A DNA stretch of 64,000 bases, taken from contig JADKEF010000017.1 in the NCBI GenBank assembly GCA_016718135.1, positions 248,001 through 312,000 of the forward strand. The letters run 5' to 3'. This document shows, in pieces, positions 44,136-55,100 of this stretch. Below the pieces are notes generated by a model. It made no database searches. It was not told the DNA's origin and worked only from the letters and a program-made list of their open reading frames with translations. Numbering within the stretch: position 1 is the stretch's first letter; the number at the start of each line of letters is the position of its first letter. The translations under genes were made by a program, and so were the position numbers. The stretch comes from Acidobacteriota bacterium (GTDB lineage: Bacteria; Acidobacteriota; Blastocatellia; Pyrinomonadales; Pyrinomonadaceae).

Positions 44136-46943
44136 ATGGCCGTAAACAGTTTTGCAGATAAATTAGTAAAGAAGATATTCGGTTCGTCGAGCGACGTCTT
44201 TCTTAAGAACGTCAAAGGCACGGTCGAGCAGATCAATGCCTGGGAACCAAAGATCCAGGCAATGTCCGATGACGAGCTAACCGCTCAGACACCCAAATTC
44301 AAACAGATGATCGTCAATGCCCTCGATGGCATTACCGATAAGGAAGAACGTCGAAAGGCCGAGCAGGCGATCCTCCACGAGATATTGCCCGAGGCGTTTG
44401 CAACGGTTCGCGAGGCATCAAAACGCGTCACCGGAATGCGTCACTTCGACGTGCAGATGATCGGCGGCGTCGCCCTGCACCAGGGCCGCATCGCCGAGAT
44501 GCGTACGGGTGAAGGTAAGACGCTCGTCGCAACCTTGCCCTCATATCTCAACGGCCTGACAGGCCGCGGCGTCAATGTCATTACCGTCAACGATTATCTC
44601 GCTTCGCGTGACGCAGAGTGGATGGGCAAAATTCACAAGTTCCTCGGGCTGACCGTCGGCGTGATCCAGAACGATCAGGATGACTTCGAACGAAAAGAGG
44701 CTTACGCGTGTGACATCACGTACGGTACGAATAACGAATTTGGCTTCGATTATCTTCGTGACAACATGAAGTTCGATGTGGATTCGCTCGTCCAGCGTGA
44801 TCATTACTTCGCGATCATCGACGAAGTCGACTCGATCCTGATCGATGAGGCCCGTACGCCGCTCATCATCTCGGGTGCGACCGACGAGGCGACCGATAAA
44901 TACTACACCGCCAATCAGATCATCCCGCAGCTCGTACTCGGCCACAAGGACGAGGAGACCAAGGTAACGACCGGTGACTATCTCCTCGATGAGAAAAATC
45001 ATTCATCTGTCCTCACCGAGGCGGGCGTGACAAAAGCCGAGAAACTCCTCGGCGTGTCGAATCTCTACGATCCGGGCAACATGGACATTCTCCATTGCGT
45101 CGAGCAGGCCCTCAAGGCTCACACGCTCTACAAGCTCGATCACCACTACGTAGTCCAGGACGGAGAGGTCATTATCGTTGACGATTTCACCGGACGCCTG
45201 ATGGCGGGCCGTCGTTGGTCTGATGGTTTGCACCAGGCTGTCGAAGCGAAGGAAGGCGTTAAGATCGAACGCGAGAACCAAACTCTCGCCACCATCACGC
45301 TGCAGAATTACTTCCGCATGTACGAAAAGCTCGGCGGCATGACGGGTACGGCAGAAACTGAGGCTGAGGAATTTAACACAGTCTACGGCCTCGACGTAGT
45401 TCAGATCCCAACCAACCAGCCGATGATCCGTAAGGACACGCCTGATGTGATCTATCGAACGATCGAGGAGAAATGGGACGCGGTTGTGGACGAGATCAAA
45501 GAACTGCACGCCAAAGGCCAGCCCGTTCTGGTCGGTACGGTCTCGGTCGAAAATTCAGAGCTCGTTGCCGGAAAGCTCAAGTCAATGGGCGTTCCGCACA
45601 AGGTCTTGAACGCTAAGTACCACGAACAGGAAGCCGAGATCATCGCTCAAGCAGGCCGCAAAGGTGCGGTCACCATCGCCACCAACATGGCCGGCCGCGG
45701 TACTGATATTCTGCTCGGCGGTAACCCCGATGCTCTCGCTCGCGATTTTCTGAAACGGCAGGAGATCAATCCCGACGAGGCAACGGAAGAGCAGTTTGCA
45801 GAAGAACTACAAAAGGCAAAGGCCGTCGTTGCCGAAGAACATAATGCTGTAACCGCTGCTGGTGGCCTGCACATTCTCGGTACCGAACGCCACGAGTCGC
45901 GACGTATTGATAATCAGCTTCGCGGACGTGCGGGACGTCAGGGTGATCCTGGTTCGTCGCACTTTGTGCTCTCGCTCGAAGACGATCTGATGCGTATATT
46001 CGCGGGTGACAAGGTTCGTTCGATGATGGAATGGCTGGGGATGGAGAAGGGCGTCGCCATCGAATCGAAGACGGTTTCGAAGCAGATCGAGCGTGCCCAG
46101 AAAGCCGTCGAGGCACGTAACTTCGAGACTCGTAAACACGTTCTCAAATACGACGACGTGATGAACAAGCAGCGTGAGACGATCTACAGCCTCCGTCGAC
46201 AGTTGATGTTCGAGCCTGAACATCGCGAATATCTGCTTGGCGAAAATGGCGTCGCACGCGATCTGCTGCACGATCTGACCGGAAGTATGCTTCGTCTTGA
46301 AGCCGGTGCAGATACTTGGGACATTAACACTTACGCTGCTGAGATCGAGAACATCTACGCGATCGACCCGGCACGCGATGCGGGTGTTGATTTCAAGAAG
46401 ATGTCGCCCGACGAGATCGAGGATGCCATCTGGAAGAAATGCATCGCCAGCTACGAGGCCAAAGAGAAAATGGCGGGCGAAGAAAGCTTGCGTGCCTACG
46501 AGCGTTACATCATGCTCAACATCATCGACAGCCAGTGGAAAGATCACCTGCTCTCTATCGACCAGGTCAAACAGGGCATAGGCCTTGTCGGCTATGGTCA
46601 GAAGGATCCGCTCGTCGAATACAAGAAGCAGTCATTCGATATGTTTCAGGACATGCTCGACCGTATCGATACCAACACCACCAAGTCGCTATTCCACCTC
46701 GAGATCGTCAGTCAGGATGAACGCGACGAACGCGAACGCCTCGAACGCCTAGAGATGCAGCGTGCCCGCAAACAAGCTGCCGGAATGGCCTTCACCGGAG
46801 CCATGGCATCCGCCGAAGCCGCCGGAGCCGAAGCCGCAAGACACACGCCGTTCGTGCGAGACCAACCCAAGGTCAAACCAAACGATCCGTGCTATTGCGG
46901 TTCGGGGAAGAAGTTTAAGAAGTGCCACGGAGCGGGAGCGTAG
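44136..46943 (+). CDS. secA: Preprotein translocase ATPase SecA
   Basis: SecA drives post-translational export through SecYEG. The 935-residue protein is complete: VKKIFGSS.. start, MRTGEGKTLVATLP (Walker A), VITVNDYLASRDAEWM, DYLRDNMKFD, IIDEVDSILIDEARTPLIISG (DEVD box), the preprotein cross-linking domain, MTGTAETEAEEF, ATNMAGRGTDILLGGNP and QLRGRAGRQGDPGSS motifs of the second nucleotide domain, and a C-terminal zinc finger CYCGSGKKFKKCH. A GTCTCAC hairpin repeat sits in its leader. It is followed by a strong bidirectional terminator. Confidence 0.97.
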   Translation: MAVNSFADKLVKKIFGSSSDVFLKNVKGTVEQINAWEPKIQAMSDDELTAQTPKFKQMIVNALDGITDKEERRKAEQAILHEILPEAFATVREASKRVTGMRHFDVQMIGGVALHQGRIAEMRTGEGKTLVATLPSYLNGLTGRGVNVITVNDYLASRDAEWMGKIHKFLGLTVGVIQNDQDDFERKEAYACDITYGTNNEFGFDYLRDNMKFDVDSLVQRDHYFAIIDEVDSILIDEARTPLIISGATDEATDKYYTANQIIPQLVLGHKDEETKVTTGDYLLDEKNHSSVLTEAGVTKAEKLLGVSNLYDPGNMDILHCVEQALKAHTLYKLDHHYVVQDGEVIIVDDFTGRLMAGRRWSDGLHQAVEAKEGVKIERENQTLATITLQNYFRMYEKLGGMTGTAETEAEEFNTVYGLDVVQIPTNQPMIRKDTPDVIYRTIEEKWDAVVDEIKELHAKGQPVLVGTVSVENSELVAGKLKSMGVPHKVLNAKYHEQEAEIIAQAGRKGAVTIATNMAGRGTDILLGGNPDALARDFLKRQEINPDEATEEQFAEELQKAKAVVAEEHNAVTAAGGLHILGTERHESRRIDNQLRGRAGRQGDPGSSHFVLSLEDDLMRIFAGDKVRSMMEWLGMEKGVAIESKTVSKQIERAQKAVEARNFETRKHVLKYDDVMNKQRETIYSLRRQLMFEPEHREYLLGENGVARDLLHDLTGSMLRLEAGADTWDINTYAAEIENIYAIDPARDAGVDFKKMSPDEIEDAIWKKCIASYEAKEKMAGEESLRAYERYIMLNIIDSQWKDHLLSIDQVKQGIGLVGYGQKDPLVEYKKQSFDMFQDMLDRIDTNTTKSLFHLEIVSQDERDERERLERLEMQRARKQAAGMAFTGAMASAEAAGAEAARHTPFVRDQPKVKPNDPCYCGSGKKFKKCHGAGA

Positions 46944-46978
46944 GCATTTGAGAGTCCAAATCCCTGTTGGGTTTCGGA

Positions 46979-47010
46979 GGCAAGATCGAGAGAGTCGATC
47001 TTGCCTTTTT
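46979..47010. terminator. Bidirectional intrinsic terminator between secA and the antitoxin gene
   Basis: GGCAAGATCGA (46979-46989), loop GAGAG, TCGATCTTGCC (46995-47005) and five T. Eleven perfect pairs; the T-run abuts the antitoxin stop codon at 47010. Confidence 0.9.
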
Positions 47011-47285
47011 CAAGCAGCCTTCAAGAGACCCGACGTTTCATATTCCGGAAACATAATAATCGCCGGATGGATGTTAAAAGCTTTGGCAAGCTGTTCCGCC
47101 CGCCGCTTTCCAATGTCTACCCTGTCGTTCTCCAAAGCACTCAGATTGGTTGAGGAAATGCCGCTCCGATTGGCGAGTTCCGCCTGCGTCCATTCCTTCA
47201 GTTCGCGCAGCATTCGGATAACTTCGCCAGTGCTTAGTGAGGCATGTGATTTCGCTGGGACAAATTCGTGGATGTTACTAACCAT
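47010..47285 (-). CDS. XRE-type antitoxin (HigA-like)
   Basis: 91-residue helix-turn-helix protein: VIRMLRELKEWTQAELANRSGISSTNLSALENDRVDIGKRRAEQLAKAF is a classic HTH_3 (XRE) DNA-binding domain at about residues 23-70, with a short N-terminal segment that would neutralise the toxin. It lies directly downstream of a RelE/HigB-type toxin gene on the same strand (eight-base gap), the reversed toxin-first order of the HigBA systems. The antitoxin would repress the operon with the toxin as co-repressor. Confidence 0.85.
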   Translation of the reverse strand: MVSNIHEFVPAKSHASLSTGEVIRMLRELKEWTQAELANRSGISSTNLSALENDRVDIGKRRAEQLAKAFNIHPAIIMFPEYETSGLLKAA

Positions 47286-47293
47286 AGCTGCTC

Positions 47294-47566
47294 CTAGTAT
47301 TCATGCGGCGTGATCGCGAGAACATATACCGTGACCACATCCCGCTCGACTGTGTAGATGACTCGATATTGTAGATTCAATCTCGATGAACGCTGTCCAC
47401 CTCGTTCGCCTGAAAGTGATTCATCACGAAAACCCGGAAACTCTCTGAGCTTTTCAGGACCGTGCCGAGAAACAATGTCTTTCCAGAGCTCATACTTCTT
47501 AACAACCTGTATCGGTAGTTGTCGGCAGGTCTTTTGAATGTCGCGATGTTCGTTGACCTGCCACAT
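47294..47566 (-). CDS. RelE/HigB-like mRNA interferase toxin
   Basis: 90 residues, RelE/ParE fold: WKDIVSRHGPEKLREFPGFRDESLSGERGGQRSSRLNLQYRVIYTVERDVVTVYVLAITPHEY has the core hydrophobic strands, basic patch (RLNLQYRVIY) and C-terminal HEY found in ribosome-dependent RNases such as HigB. The RNase activity is inferred from the family. ATG at 47566 preferred over a TTG two codons upstream. It is first of a two-gene toxin-antitoxin operon. Confidence 0.85.
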   Translation of the reverse strand: MWQVNEHRDIQKTCRQLPIQVVKKYELWKDIVSRHGPEKLREFPGFRDESLSGERGGQRSSRLNLQYRVIYTVERDVVTVYVLAITPHEY

Positions 47567-47699
47567 TATCAATTATAATAACCTGCACTCTTTTGTGGGT
47601 CAATAAATTCTTTGCAAGGATTTTCAGAGGAATTCGTTCAATCTCTGGACAATAAATTTTCGTAACGCACGGATCTCGCATCCGTGCCGGAGGTTGATG

Positions 47700-49664
47700 A
47701 TGAAAAAGAGCTTTGCAATTGGTTTGGTGGTGCTTGTGACTGGTGTTTTTGCGTTTTCGCTTTCTACGTTTTTCCCGTTTGGATTGGAGACGAATCCTGA
47801 CATCGCGGCCGGAAGTGAACTGGCTTCGAAGCCGCAGAAGACGATGCGGCCGTTTGGGTCGGAAGAGGCTCTTAAGGCTCATTTCAAGAAGATCGCGGAT
47901 AAGCAGGAACGTGATCGTCGCGAGATGACCAAGTCTGCGGGAAATACCACCAACCAGCCCTCGCCTTCGTCCGTAGCGACCGATAGCATGGCCGCTGCCG
48001 AATCTAAGGCCGGGCCCGACAAGGACGATGGCATTACTAACAACCAACACGCCGGGGTCGATGAAGGCGGGATTGTGAAGGTTCATGGTGAGAATCTAGT
48101 TATCCTTCGCCGTGGGCGTTTGTTTACGGTGAAGGTCGGCTCGAATTCGCTCGCTCCGATCTCGTCCGTCAATGCTTATGCTCCGGGCGTGAATCCTAAC
48201 AATGACTGGTACGACGAGATGCTCGTGTCTAACAACACGATCGTCGTCATCGGCTACAGCTATGGACGCGGCGGGACTGAGATCAATCTTTTCGACATCA
48301 GCGAACGCGGCAGCCTCGCCTTTCGTTCGAGCTATCATCTGAAATCGAACGATTATTACTCCTCGCGAAACTACGCCAGCCGCCTGATCGGCAACAAGCT
48401 CGTTTTCTACACGCCGCAATATATCGGCTATCATGGCGATCCGACGAAGCAATTCCCTGCCCTGCGAAGGTGGCACAAGGGTGCGACCGAAGGTGAATTC
48501 AAAACCGTCGTCTCGGCAACCCGTGTTTATCGCACGGCGAAAAGCGAAGATTCCGCGAGTTCGTCGTCCGCACTGCACACCGTCACCGTGTGCGATCTTG
48601 CAGCGAAAGATATGACATGCGAAGGCACTGGCGTGCTCGGTGCTCCGGGCCGTGTCTTCTACGTTTCGCCGAAATCCGTTTACGTTTGGACCAGCGAATG
48701 GAACTATCGCAACGGTTCGAACCGCTCGGCCTCGATGGTTTACAACATGCCGCTCGACGGCTCGGCCCCGAGTGCCCTGGGTGTAGCGGGTGCTCCGGTG
48801 GACCAGTTCTCGTTTCTTGAGAGCGACGATGAGCATTTGAATGTGCTGGTTCGATCCGAGGGCAATGGCGAGCAGATGTGGGGTTCGGAAAGGACGGCCG
48901 GCGATGTCGCGTTGTTTCGCACTTCGCTCGATGCATTTAATGACGGCAGCGAATCGGCCTCGCGGGAGAGCTATCGTAACCTGCCAAATGTCGAAGGCTA
49001 CACGATGCAGAATCGCTTCGTCGGCGATCACATCCTCTATGGAGCGGGCAACGGTTGGGGCCGTCAGAAGAATGCCGATGGCGCAAATCTCTACGCAGTG
49101 AATTGGAAGCGAGGCGGCACAAGCAGCCTCTATCTGGATCACTCCGTCGATCGCATCGAGCAGATGGGCAGCGATGCCGTCGTCGTCGGCACGAATGGGC
49201 AGGACCTTTATTTCTCACCGATCGAATTGAGCAGAATGCCGCAGGTTAAGCAGAGCTACATTCGCAAGAACGCTTCGCAAGGTGAGCTCCGCAGCCACGG
49301 ATTTTTCTACAAACCCGATGGCAAAGACAGCGGCCTACTCGGCCTACCCATCGCCCGCGAAGGCCGCCCTGGATACAAACATCTGATGGAAAATTCCGCC
49401 GCCGTCCTGTTCATCCGCAACAGCGATATGAACCTAAGCCAGATCGGCGAACTCGAGGCCAAAAACACCTCAACCGCCGATAACTGCAAAGCCGCATGCG
49501 TCGACTGGTACGGCAACGCCCGCCCGATATTTTTACGCGGCCGCGTGTTTGCTCTGCTAGGCTATGAGATCGTCGAAGGCCGGCTGGACGATGCCCGGAT
49601 GCGTGAAGTGAGGCGAGTAAACTATTCGCCTGGACGAAGGATGAGCGAGATGACTGAGGAATAA
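47700..49664 (+). CDS. Exported beta-propeller-domain protein (Beta_propel family)
   Basis: 654 residues. An N-terminal membrane/signal segment (FAIGLVVLVTGVFAFSLSTFFPF) is followed by a linker, then the family signature NNQHAGVDEGGIVKVHGENLVILRRGRL (about 110-140) that opens a Beta_propel (PF09826-type) domain made of repeated strands such as LVSNNTIVVIGYSY, VVSATRVYRT, VYVWTSEWN. Members are extracellular proteins of unknown mechanism. Start is the ATG at 47700, with GGAGG six bases upstream; MM/TTG starts lie one or two codons before. It ends in a hairpin terminator shared with the convergent dipeptidase gene. Confidence 0.85.
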   Translation: MKKSFAIGLVVLVTGVFAFSLSTFFPFGLETNPDIAAGSELASKPQKTMRPFGSEEALKAHFKKIADKQERDRREMTKSAGNTTNQPSPSSVATDSMAAAESKAGPDKDDGITNNQHAGVDEGGIVKVHGENLVILRRGRLFTVKVGSNSLAPISSVNAYAPGVNPNNDWYDEMLVSNNTIVVIGYSYGRGGTEINLFDISERGSLAFRSSYHLKSNDYYSSRNYASRLIGNKLVFYTPQYIGYHGDPTKQFPALRRWHKGATEGEFKTVVSATRVYRTAKSEDSASSSSALHTVTVCDLAAKDMTCEGTGVLGAPGRVFYVSPKSVYVWTSEWNYRNGSNRSASMVYNMPLDGSAPSALGVAGAPVDQFSFLESDDEHLNVLVRSEGNGEQMWGSERTAGDVALFRTSLDAFNDGSESASRESYRNLPNVEGYTMQNRFVGDHILYGAGNGWGRQKNADGANLYAVNWKRGGTSSLYLDHSVDRIEQMGSDAVVVGTNGQDLYFSPIELSRMPQVKQSYIRKNASQGELRSHGFFYKPDGKDSGLLGLPIAREGRPGYKHLMENSAAVLFIRNSDMNLSQIGELEAKNTSTADNCKAACVDWYGNARPIFLRGRVFALLGYEIVEGRLDDARMREVRRVNYSPGRRMSEMTEE

Positions 49665-49672
49665 CTTTAAGT

Positions 49673-49698
49673 GGGCTCGAAACAATGGTTTCGAGCCC
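49673..49698. terminator. Bidirectional terminator
   Basis: GGGCTCGAAAC (49673-49683) and GTTTCGAGCCC (49688-49698), eleven perfect pairs with a four-base loop, followed by TTT. It separates the beta-propeller and dipeptidase genes, which converge. Confidence 0.88.
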
Positions 49699-49714
49699 TT
49701 TCGCTTACAAGAGG

Positions 49715-50980
49715 CTACTTCAACTTCTTCAAACTCCCCTGCCCGCTGATCTGTCGGTTGCCGGCTACCTTTTCCATCTGTGCCATCGCTCTTAATAGAT
49801 TCTCGCCGAGTACCTTTCTTATGTCGGTCTCTGAATATCCGCGGCGGAGCATTTCGTAGGTGACCAGGGCGAGGTCTTCGGTGCCTTGCATTGGGGTTGG
49901 GAGGAATGGGACGCCGTCGTAATCGGAGCCGAGGCCGGCGTGGTCGATGCCGGCGACTTTTTTGATGTGGTCGATGTGATCGACGATGCGTTTGTAGTCG
50001 GCAATGTAGATCGGGTTGGCTGCCATTAGCTCGTTCTCGGCTTTGACGAATCCTGCCTGGTCGTCCTTAAATCTCTCGCGGAGAGCATCGACCTGAGGCT
50101 TTAATCTGGCGGCACGTTCGTTCTCTTCGCGGTTGGTGCGTTCGTCGAGAAACGATGGGTAGAACACAACCATTATCACACCGCCATTTTGCGGCAGGCG
50201 TTTTAGCACGGCGTCGGAAACGTTTCTCGTGTGGTCGTTCACGCCGCGAACGCCTGAGTGCGAGGCCATTAACGGAGCTTTCGTAATATCCAACACATCC
50301 ATCATGACTTTTTCTGAGACGTGCGAGATATCAATGAACATCCCAAGACGATTCATCTCGCGAACAACCTCTTTACCAAAGGCCGTGAGGCCATTGTGTT
50401 TGATATCGCGGTGCGCATCGGCCCAGTCGTGAGCGACGTTGTGCGTCAGCGTCATATAGCGGACGCCAAGACGGTAGAAATTACGGAGAGCATACAACGA
50501 ATTCTCGATCGCATATCCGCCCTCGATGCCCATAAGGAGGCAGATCTGTTTACGCTTCTTGGCCTGTCTGATCTCATTTGCCGAGGTGCAGGTGACTAGG
50601 TCGTTATGGCGTTCGGCCTCACGATTTGTTGCGTCGATCAGATCCATCGCCCGCCGCATCGAACCGCCTGTCTTTAGCGTCGTGCCCGAGACATAGATCG
50701 ACATGAACTCGCCCGTGATACCACTCTTCTTCAAACGGTCGAGATCCGTATGCATCGGGTCGCCGCCTAGCTGGACCTTCCCTACCGAGCTATCGCCCAG
50801 ATTAAAGTCCGAATCAACCATCGGCCCAGTGATATCGTTGTGTCCGTCGACAATGATCGCATTGCGATGTATCTTTAGAGCCTTATCCCAAAGCTTGGGA
50901 TCAGCATCTTTTGGCATGGTCTGAGCAAGAGCAGAGAGCGTAAACGAAAGCGTTAGGAAAAGGGCGGTAATTAATTTCAT
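49715..50980 (-). CDS. Membrane dipeptidase (M19, renal dipeptidase family)
   Basis: A 421-residue secreted zinc dipeptidase. A signal peptide (LITALFLTLSFTLSALAQ) is followed by the amidohydrolase-fold motifs: VDGHNDITG (first zinc ligands His/Asp), LMGIEGGYAIEN (bridging Glu), YMTLTHNVAHDWAD, MFIDISHVSEKVM, MASHSGVRGVNDHTRN (His ligands) and GIDHAGLGSDYDGVPF. It cleaves dipeptides, including D-amino-acid-containing ones, outside the cytoplasm. Together with the S9 peptidase and permease further right it suggests peptide scavenging. Confidence 0.92.
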   Translation of the reverse strand: MKLITALFLTLSFTLSALAQTMPKDADPKLWDKALKIHRNAIIVDGHNDITGPMVDSDFNLGDSSVGKVQLGGDPMHTDLDRLKKSGITGEFMSIYVSGTTLKTGGSMRRAMDLIDATNREAERHNDLVTCTSANEIRQAKKRKQICLLMGIEGGYAIENSLYALRNFYRLGVRYMTLTHNVAHDWADAHRDIKHNGLTAFGKEVVREMNRLGMFIDISHVSEKVMMDVLDITKAPLMASHSGVRGVNDHTRNVSDAVLKRLPQNGGVIMVVFYPSFLDERTNREENERAARLKPQVDALRERFKDDQAGFVKAENELMAANPIYIADYKRIVDHIDHIKKVAGIDHAGLGSDYDGVPFLPTPMQGTEDLALVTYEMLRRGYSETDIRKVLGENLLRAMAQMEKVAGNRQISGQGSLKKLK

Positions 50981-51034
50981 ATTGTTTCAACCTAATACCT
51001 GATTTTCGAATAGTTTAGCGTTAATCGCATGCTT

Positions 51035-51886
51035 TCAGGAAATTAGCGGGAAAAATCGTCCTTCGATCTTCGTGCCCTGCAGGATCGCAGGAACGCCTTC
51101 GAGCAGCGGTTTGTCTGTGTCGGAGATAACACCGTCGCGAAACATATTTATGACCGCCGCCCGTCGCGGCCGTTCGGAGCGATTCTCGTAGGAACCGTGA
51201 AGCATCATTGGATGATGAAAGGTCGCCTCGCCAGCCTTGAGCTCGATAGGAACTGGTTTGAAAGCTGCCCGCTGTTCGTCAGTCAAAACCTCCAATACCG
51301 CATCCATATCGTTCGCGAGATCGGTGCGAGGTAATAGGTTCCACTTATGGCTGCCCGGAACGTAATGAACGCAGCCGTTCTCGATCGTCGAATCGTCGAG
51401 GCCGATCCAGCACGTCAGATGTGCGATCGGTTTCGTCCGCGTCCAGTACGAATAATCCTGGTGCCACGCCACAACCGCTCCGTCGCGAGCAGGCTTTACA
51501 AAAAGCTGATCGTGCCAAAATCGTACCTGGCCACCGAGCAATCGATGTGCTACTGCCGCGATGGTTGGATGAAAAACAAGATCGTGGAACCCCTCGGATA
51601 CCCGCCAGACTCCGAGGGCGTGAAATAAGCGTCTTGCGGGATCGGGCGATTCGTTGGTGTTGTATTCGTAGAATCGCTGGTCCGTTTGATAATGAGGGTG
51701 CATCAGTTCGGCGATTTCCCTACGCAGGATATCGATCTGCTCTTCATCGAGGAGCCGAATTCCGGATAAGTAGCCATTTTGTTCGAAGAACTCGACGTCA
51801 GGATCGGCCAGTTGAAATGGCAAATCCTTGCGACCCGCAAAAAGGTCACCGATCGGATCTTTAAACTCCGCAAGATCTTTATTCAT
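51035..51886 (-). CDS. Phytanoyl-CoA dioxygenase family Fe(II)/2-oxoglutarate oxygenase
   Basis: About 283 residues from [10 protein letters not shown] (51886; the frame extends 33 codons further upstream through non-family sequence). The PhyH fold is shown by the [14 protein letters not shown] start, the HxD iron pair in [10 protein letters not shown], the distal His in [15 protein letters not shown] and the 2-oxoglutarate Arg shortly after ([11 protein letters not shown]). Substrate is unknown; bacterial members hydroxylate small molecules, often secondary metabolites or amino acids. It is divergent from the PAS-GGDEF-EAL gene. Confidence 0.87.
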   Translation of the reverse strand: MNKDLAEFKDPIGDLFAGRKDLPFQLADPDVEFFEQNGYLSGIRLLDEEQIDILRREIAELMHPHYQTDQRFYEYNTNESPDPARRLFHALGVWRVSEGFHDLVFHPTIAAVAHRLLGGQVRFWHDQLFVKPARDGAVVAWHQDYSYWTRTKPIAHLTCWIGLDDSTIENGCVHYVPGSHKWNLLPRTDLANDMDAVLEVLTDEQRAAFKPVPIELKAGEATFHHPMMLHGSYENRSERPRRAAVINMFRDGVISDTDKPLLEGVPAILQGTKIEGRFFPLIS

Positions 51887-52109
51887 TACCGCTAACATAC
51901 ACATAAACCAGCTCGAAAAAAAGGCTAGCCACATAGATGTTGCAAGTGGTAAACTTCTTATTGGGCCTTTCCCTGCAGGGCTCACCCCCGGACTCCGGTA
52001 CCTTCGAAATCACACATCCATAGCTCAGTTCACCTGTAACTACTTAACACTGCGTGTCGCGGATCGCGACCACAAGATCTTCTTCACAAGGCTTCCAAAC
52101 AACCCCGCT

Positions 52110-55100
52110 ATGGCGGAAATTCGCAAAAAGAACAAGGCAAAGATAGACGTTACTCGTGTCGGCAATATTGGGTTGTCGGGCGACGCTTTAGATGCAGATG
52201 CCTACCGCAGCTTCATTGAGAATCTGCCGGTAATGTTCTACGCGGTCTCGCCGCAAGCTCCGCACACGCCAATATACATCAGCCCCACCTTTGAGCAATT
52301 TGGATATCCGATCAAGGATTGGATGACCGAGTCAGATATCTGGGATCGTGTGATCCACGTCGATGACCGGGAAAATGTCCTAAATAATACCCGCGAAGCA
52401 ATGCGACGCGGCGAGAGCGTAGACTATGAATATCGTGTAGTTTGCAAGAATGGGGAAATTGTCTGGGTCCGCGACCGGAGCTGCTTTATCAAGGATCAGC
52501 ACGGCAATAAGCTTTGCTGGCAGGGAGTTATTCTCGACATTACGCCCCGCATCAAGGCGAAACAGGAAGTTAACCGTCGGGAGCGGCTTTACCAAACGCT
52601 CGCCGCACACCTCCGACGAAGCTCGGTGCTCCTTTTTGATAAACAACTCCGTTTTACCCTCGCCGAAGGGAACCGTCTAGCTACCGGGCGTTATACGAAA
52701 GAAGATCTCGAGAACAAATGCATGGATGAGGTGTTCCCGCCGGATGTGGTCGAACAGTGGAAGCCACTCTATGAGCGAGCCCTTGCCGGCGAAGATATCT
52801 CGTTTGAACATAGCGGCGAAGATGGCTTCTTCCAAGTCGACCTACAGCCCATCCGCGACGAAAACGGTGAGATATTTGCCGGGATGATAATGTGGGAGGA
52901 CATCTCCGAACGCAAGCAGGCCGAGGACGCGCTAAAGGAGAGTGAGAACCGCTATCGCCAGCTATTTGAAGATGCAAATGACATCATTTACGTGCACGAC
53001 CTAAGCGGGAACTACGTCTCTATAAACAAGGCCGCAGAAAGGATATTTGGCTATACAAAGGAGGAGGCTCTAAAGCTGAACATGGCTCAGATCGCCGTTC
53101 CTGAACACCTGAAGAGAGTTCAGCGACAGCTCGCCAAGAAGGTGGCTGGTGACACAACTCAGACAGTTTACGAGGTTGACTGCATCCGAAAGGACGGTGT
53201 ACGGATCACGCTCGAGGTCAATAGCAGCATTATCCTGAAAGATGGTGAACCCATCGCCGTCCAAGGCATTGCCCGCGACATTACCGACCGCAAGCATTCC
53301 GAAGAAATGATCCGCAAGAATGAGGAAAGGTACCGCGACCTATTCGAGAATGCTAACGACCTCATCTACACCCACGATCTGCACGGCAACTTCACCTCGC
53401 TCAATCGCGCCGGCGAGAAGATCACCGGCTACAGCCGCGAAGAAACGGTAAAAATGCACATCGCTCAGGTCGTTGCTCCTGAATTCCTGGAAGGTGCCAA
53501 GACAATGACCGCTCGCAAGCTCGAGGAAGACCGTCCAACGACCTACGAGCTTGAGATCATTCGCAAGGATGGCCAGCGCGTTCCGCTTGAGTTGAGCACG
53601 CGGCTTATCGTCAGCGATGGACTGCCGGTCGGCGTTCAGGGCGTTGGCCGCGACATCACCGAGCGTCGGCAAGCCGAGGCATCGATGCACAACACGCTGT
53701 CCCTATTCACATCAACCTTCGAATCCACAGCCGACGGCATCATCGTTATGAGCCTCGATCAGCAGATCGTCACCGCTAACCAGAAATTTGTCGAAATGTG
53801 GGGCGTCGACGAACAAATAATGAAGTCGAAAGACGGCAAGCGGCTTGTCAAATTTGTAACTGGTCAGGTCAAGAACTCCGAGGATTTCCGCCGCCAGTTG
53901 CAAGAGACCTACGCTGATGAGCATGGAACCTTCACCGAGTTGCTCGAGCTTAAGGACGGACGCATTTTCGAGCGCTACTCACAGCCACAATATCTCGAGG
54001 GCAAACCGGTTGGCCGCGTCGCGTGTTTTCGTGACATAACGGAACGCACTCAGGCCGAGGAACGCCTGCGGCATTACGCTCTGCACGACACACTGACCGA
54101 TCTGCCAAACCGCGTCTCGTTCATGGACCACCTTCACCGGGCTGTTGAGCGGTCGGTCGGCAATGAGCATGCTCACTTTGCCGTTCTGTTTCTCGATCTC
54201 GATCGATTCAAGGTCATCAATGACAGCCTCGGCCACGCGGTCGGCGACAAGCTACTTATCGGGATCGCCGAACGCCTCGCGTCCTGTATCCGTCCGGGCG
54301 ATGTTGTCGCTCGACTCGGTGGCGACGAGTTTACCATCCTGCTCAACCGCAGCGGAGAACCGTCCGAGGTCGCCAAAGTCGCCGAACGACTGCAGGCAAA
54401 GATCTCGGAGCCCTTCAAACTGGACAATTACGAAGTCTTTACGACAGCGAGTATCGGCATAGTGGTTTCGAGCAATGTGACCCGTAGTGCCGAAGACTTC
54501 CTCCGGGACGCTGACGCTGCGATGTACCGGGCGAAGGAGAGCGGTAAGGCTCGCTACGAGGTGTTCGATCGCGAGATGCACGTTCGCAATATGAATTTGC
54601 TCCAGGTCGAGACCGATCTTCGGCATGCGGTCGAGCGAAACGAATTTGAAGTGCTCTATCAACCCATCGTCGACATCACGACCGGCCGGGCAGATGAATT
54701 CGAAGCCCTCATTCGTTGGCGTCATCCCGTTCACGGACTCGTCAACCCGAACGAATTCATCACTGTCGCTGAAGAGACGGGCCTCATCATCCCGATCGGA
54801 CGCTGGATCCTGGAGGAATCATGTCGGCAGGTCGCCGAGTGGCAGTCTCGTTTCGAAAGGCCGTTGTCGGTCAGCGTAAACCTGTCGGCCAAGCAGCTCA
54901 TGCACCCGAATCTAACCGGCCAGGTAGAAAATATCCTGCTCGACGCGGGCATTCACTCGTCCCAACTCAAGCTCGAGGTGACCGAAAGCACCGTCATGGA
55001 GCACAGCGACCGCTCGCTCAAGGTTCTAAGCGAACTTGATAAGCTCGGCGTGGCGCTTTCCACCGACGATTTTGGTACCGGCTACTCGAGTCTGAGCTAT

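Noticed and set aside
48096..49142. 348-codon minus-strand frame opposite the beta-propeller gene
   Set aside because: Long but antisense to a gene with a clear signal segment, ribosome site and family signature; a composition-driven shadow.
51828..52109. N-terminal extension of the PAS-GGDEF-EAL frame
   Set aside because: It overlaps the coding start of the divergent PhyH gene and has no domain content; the ATG at 52110 is preferred.
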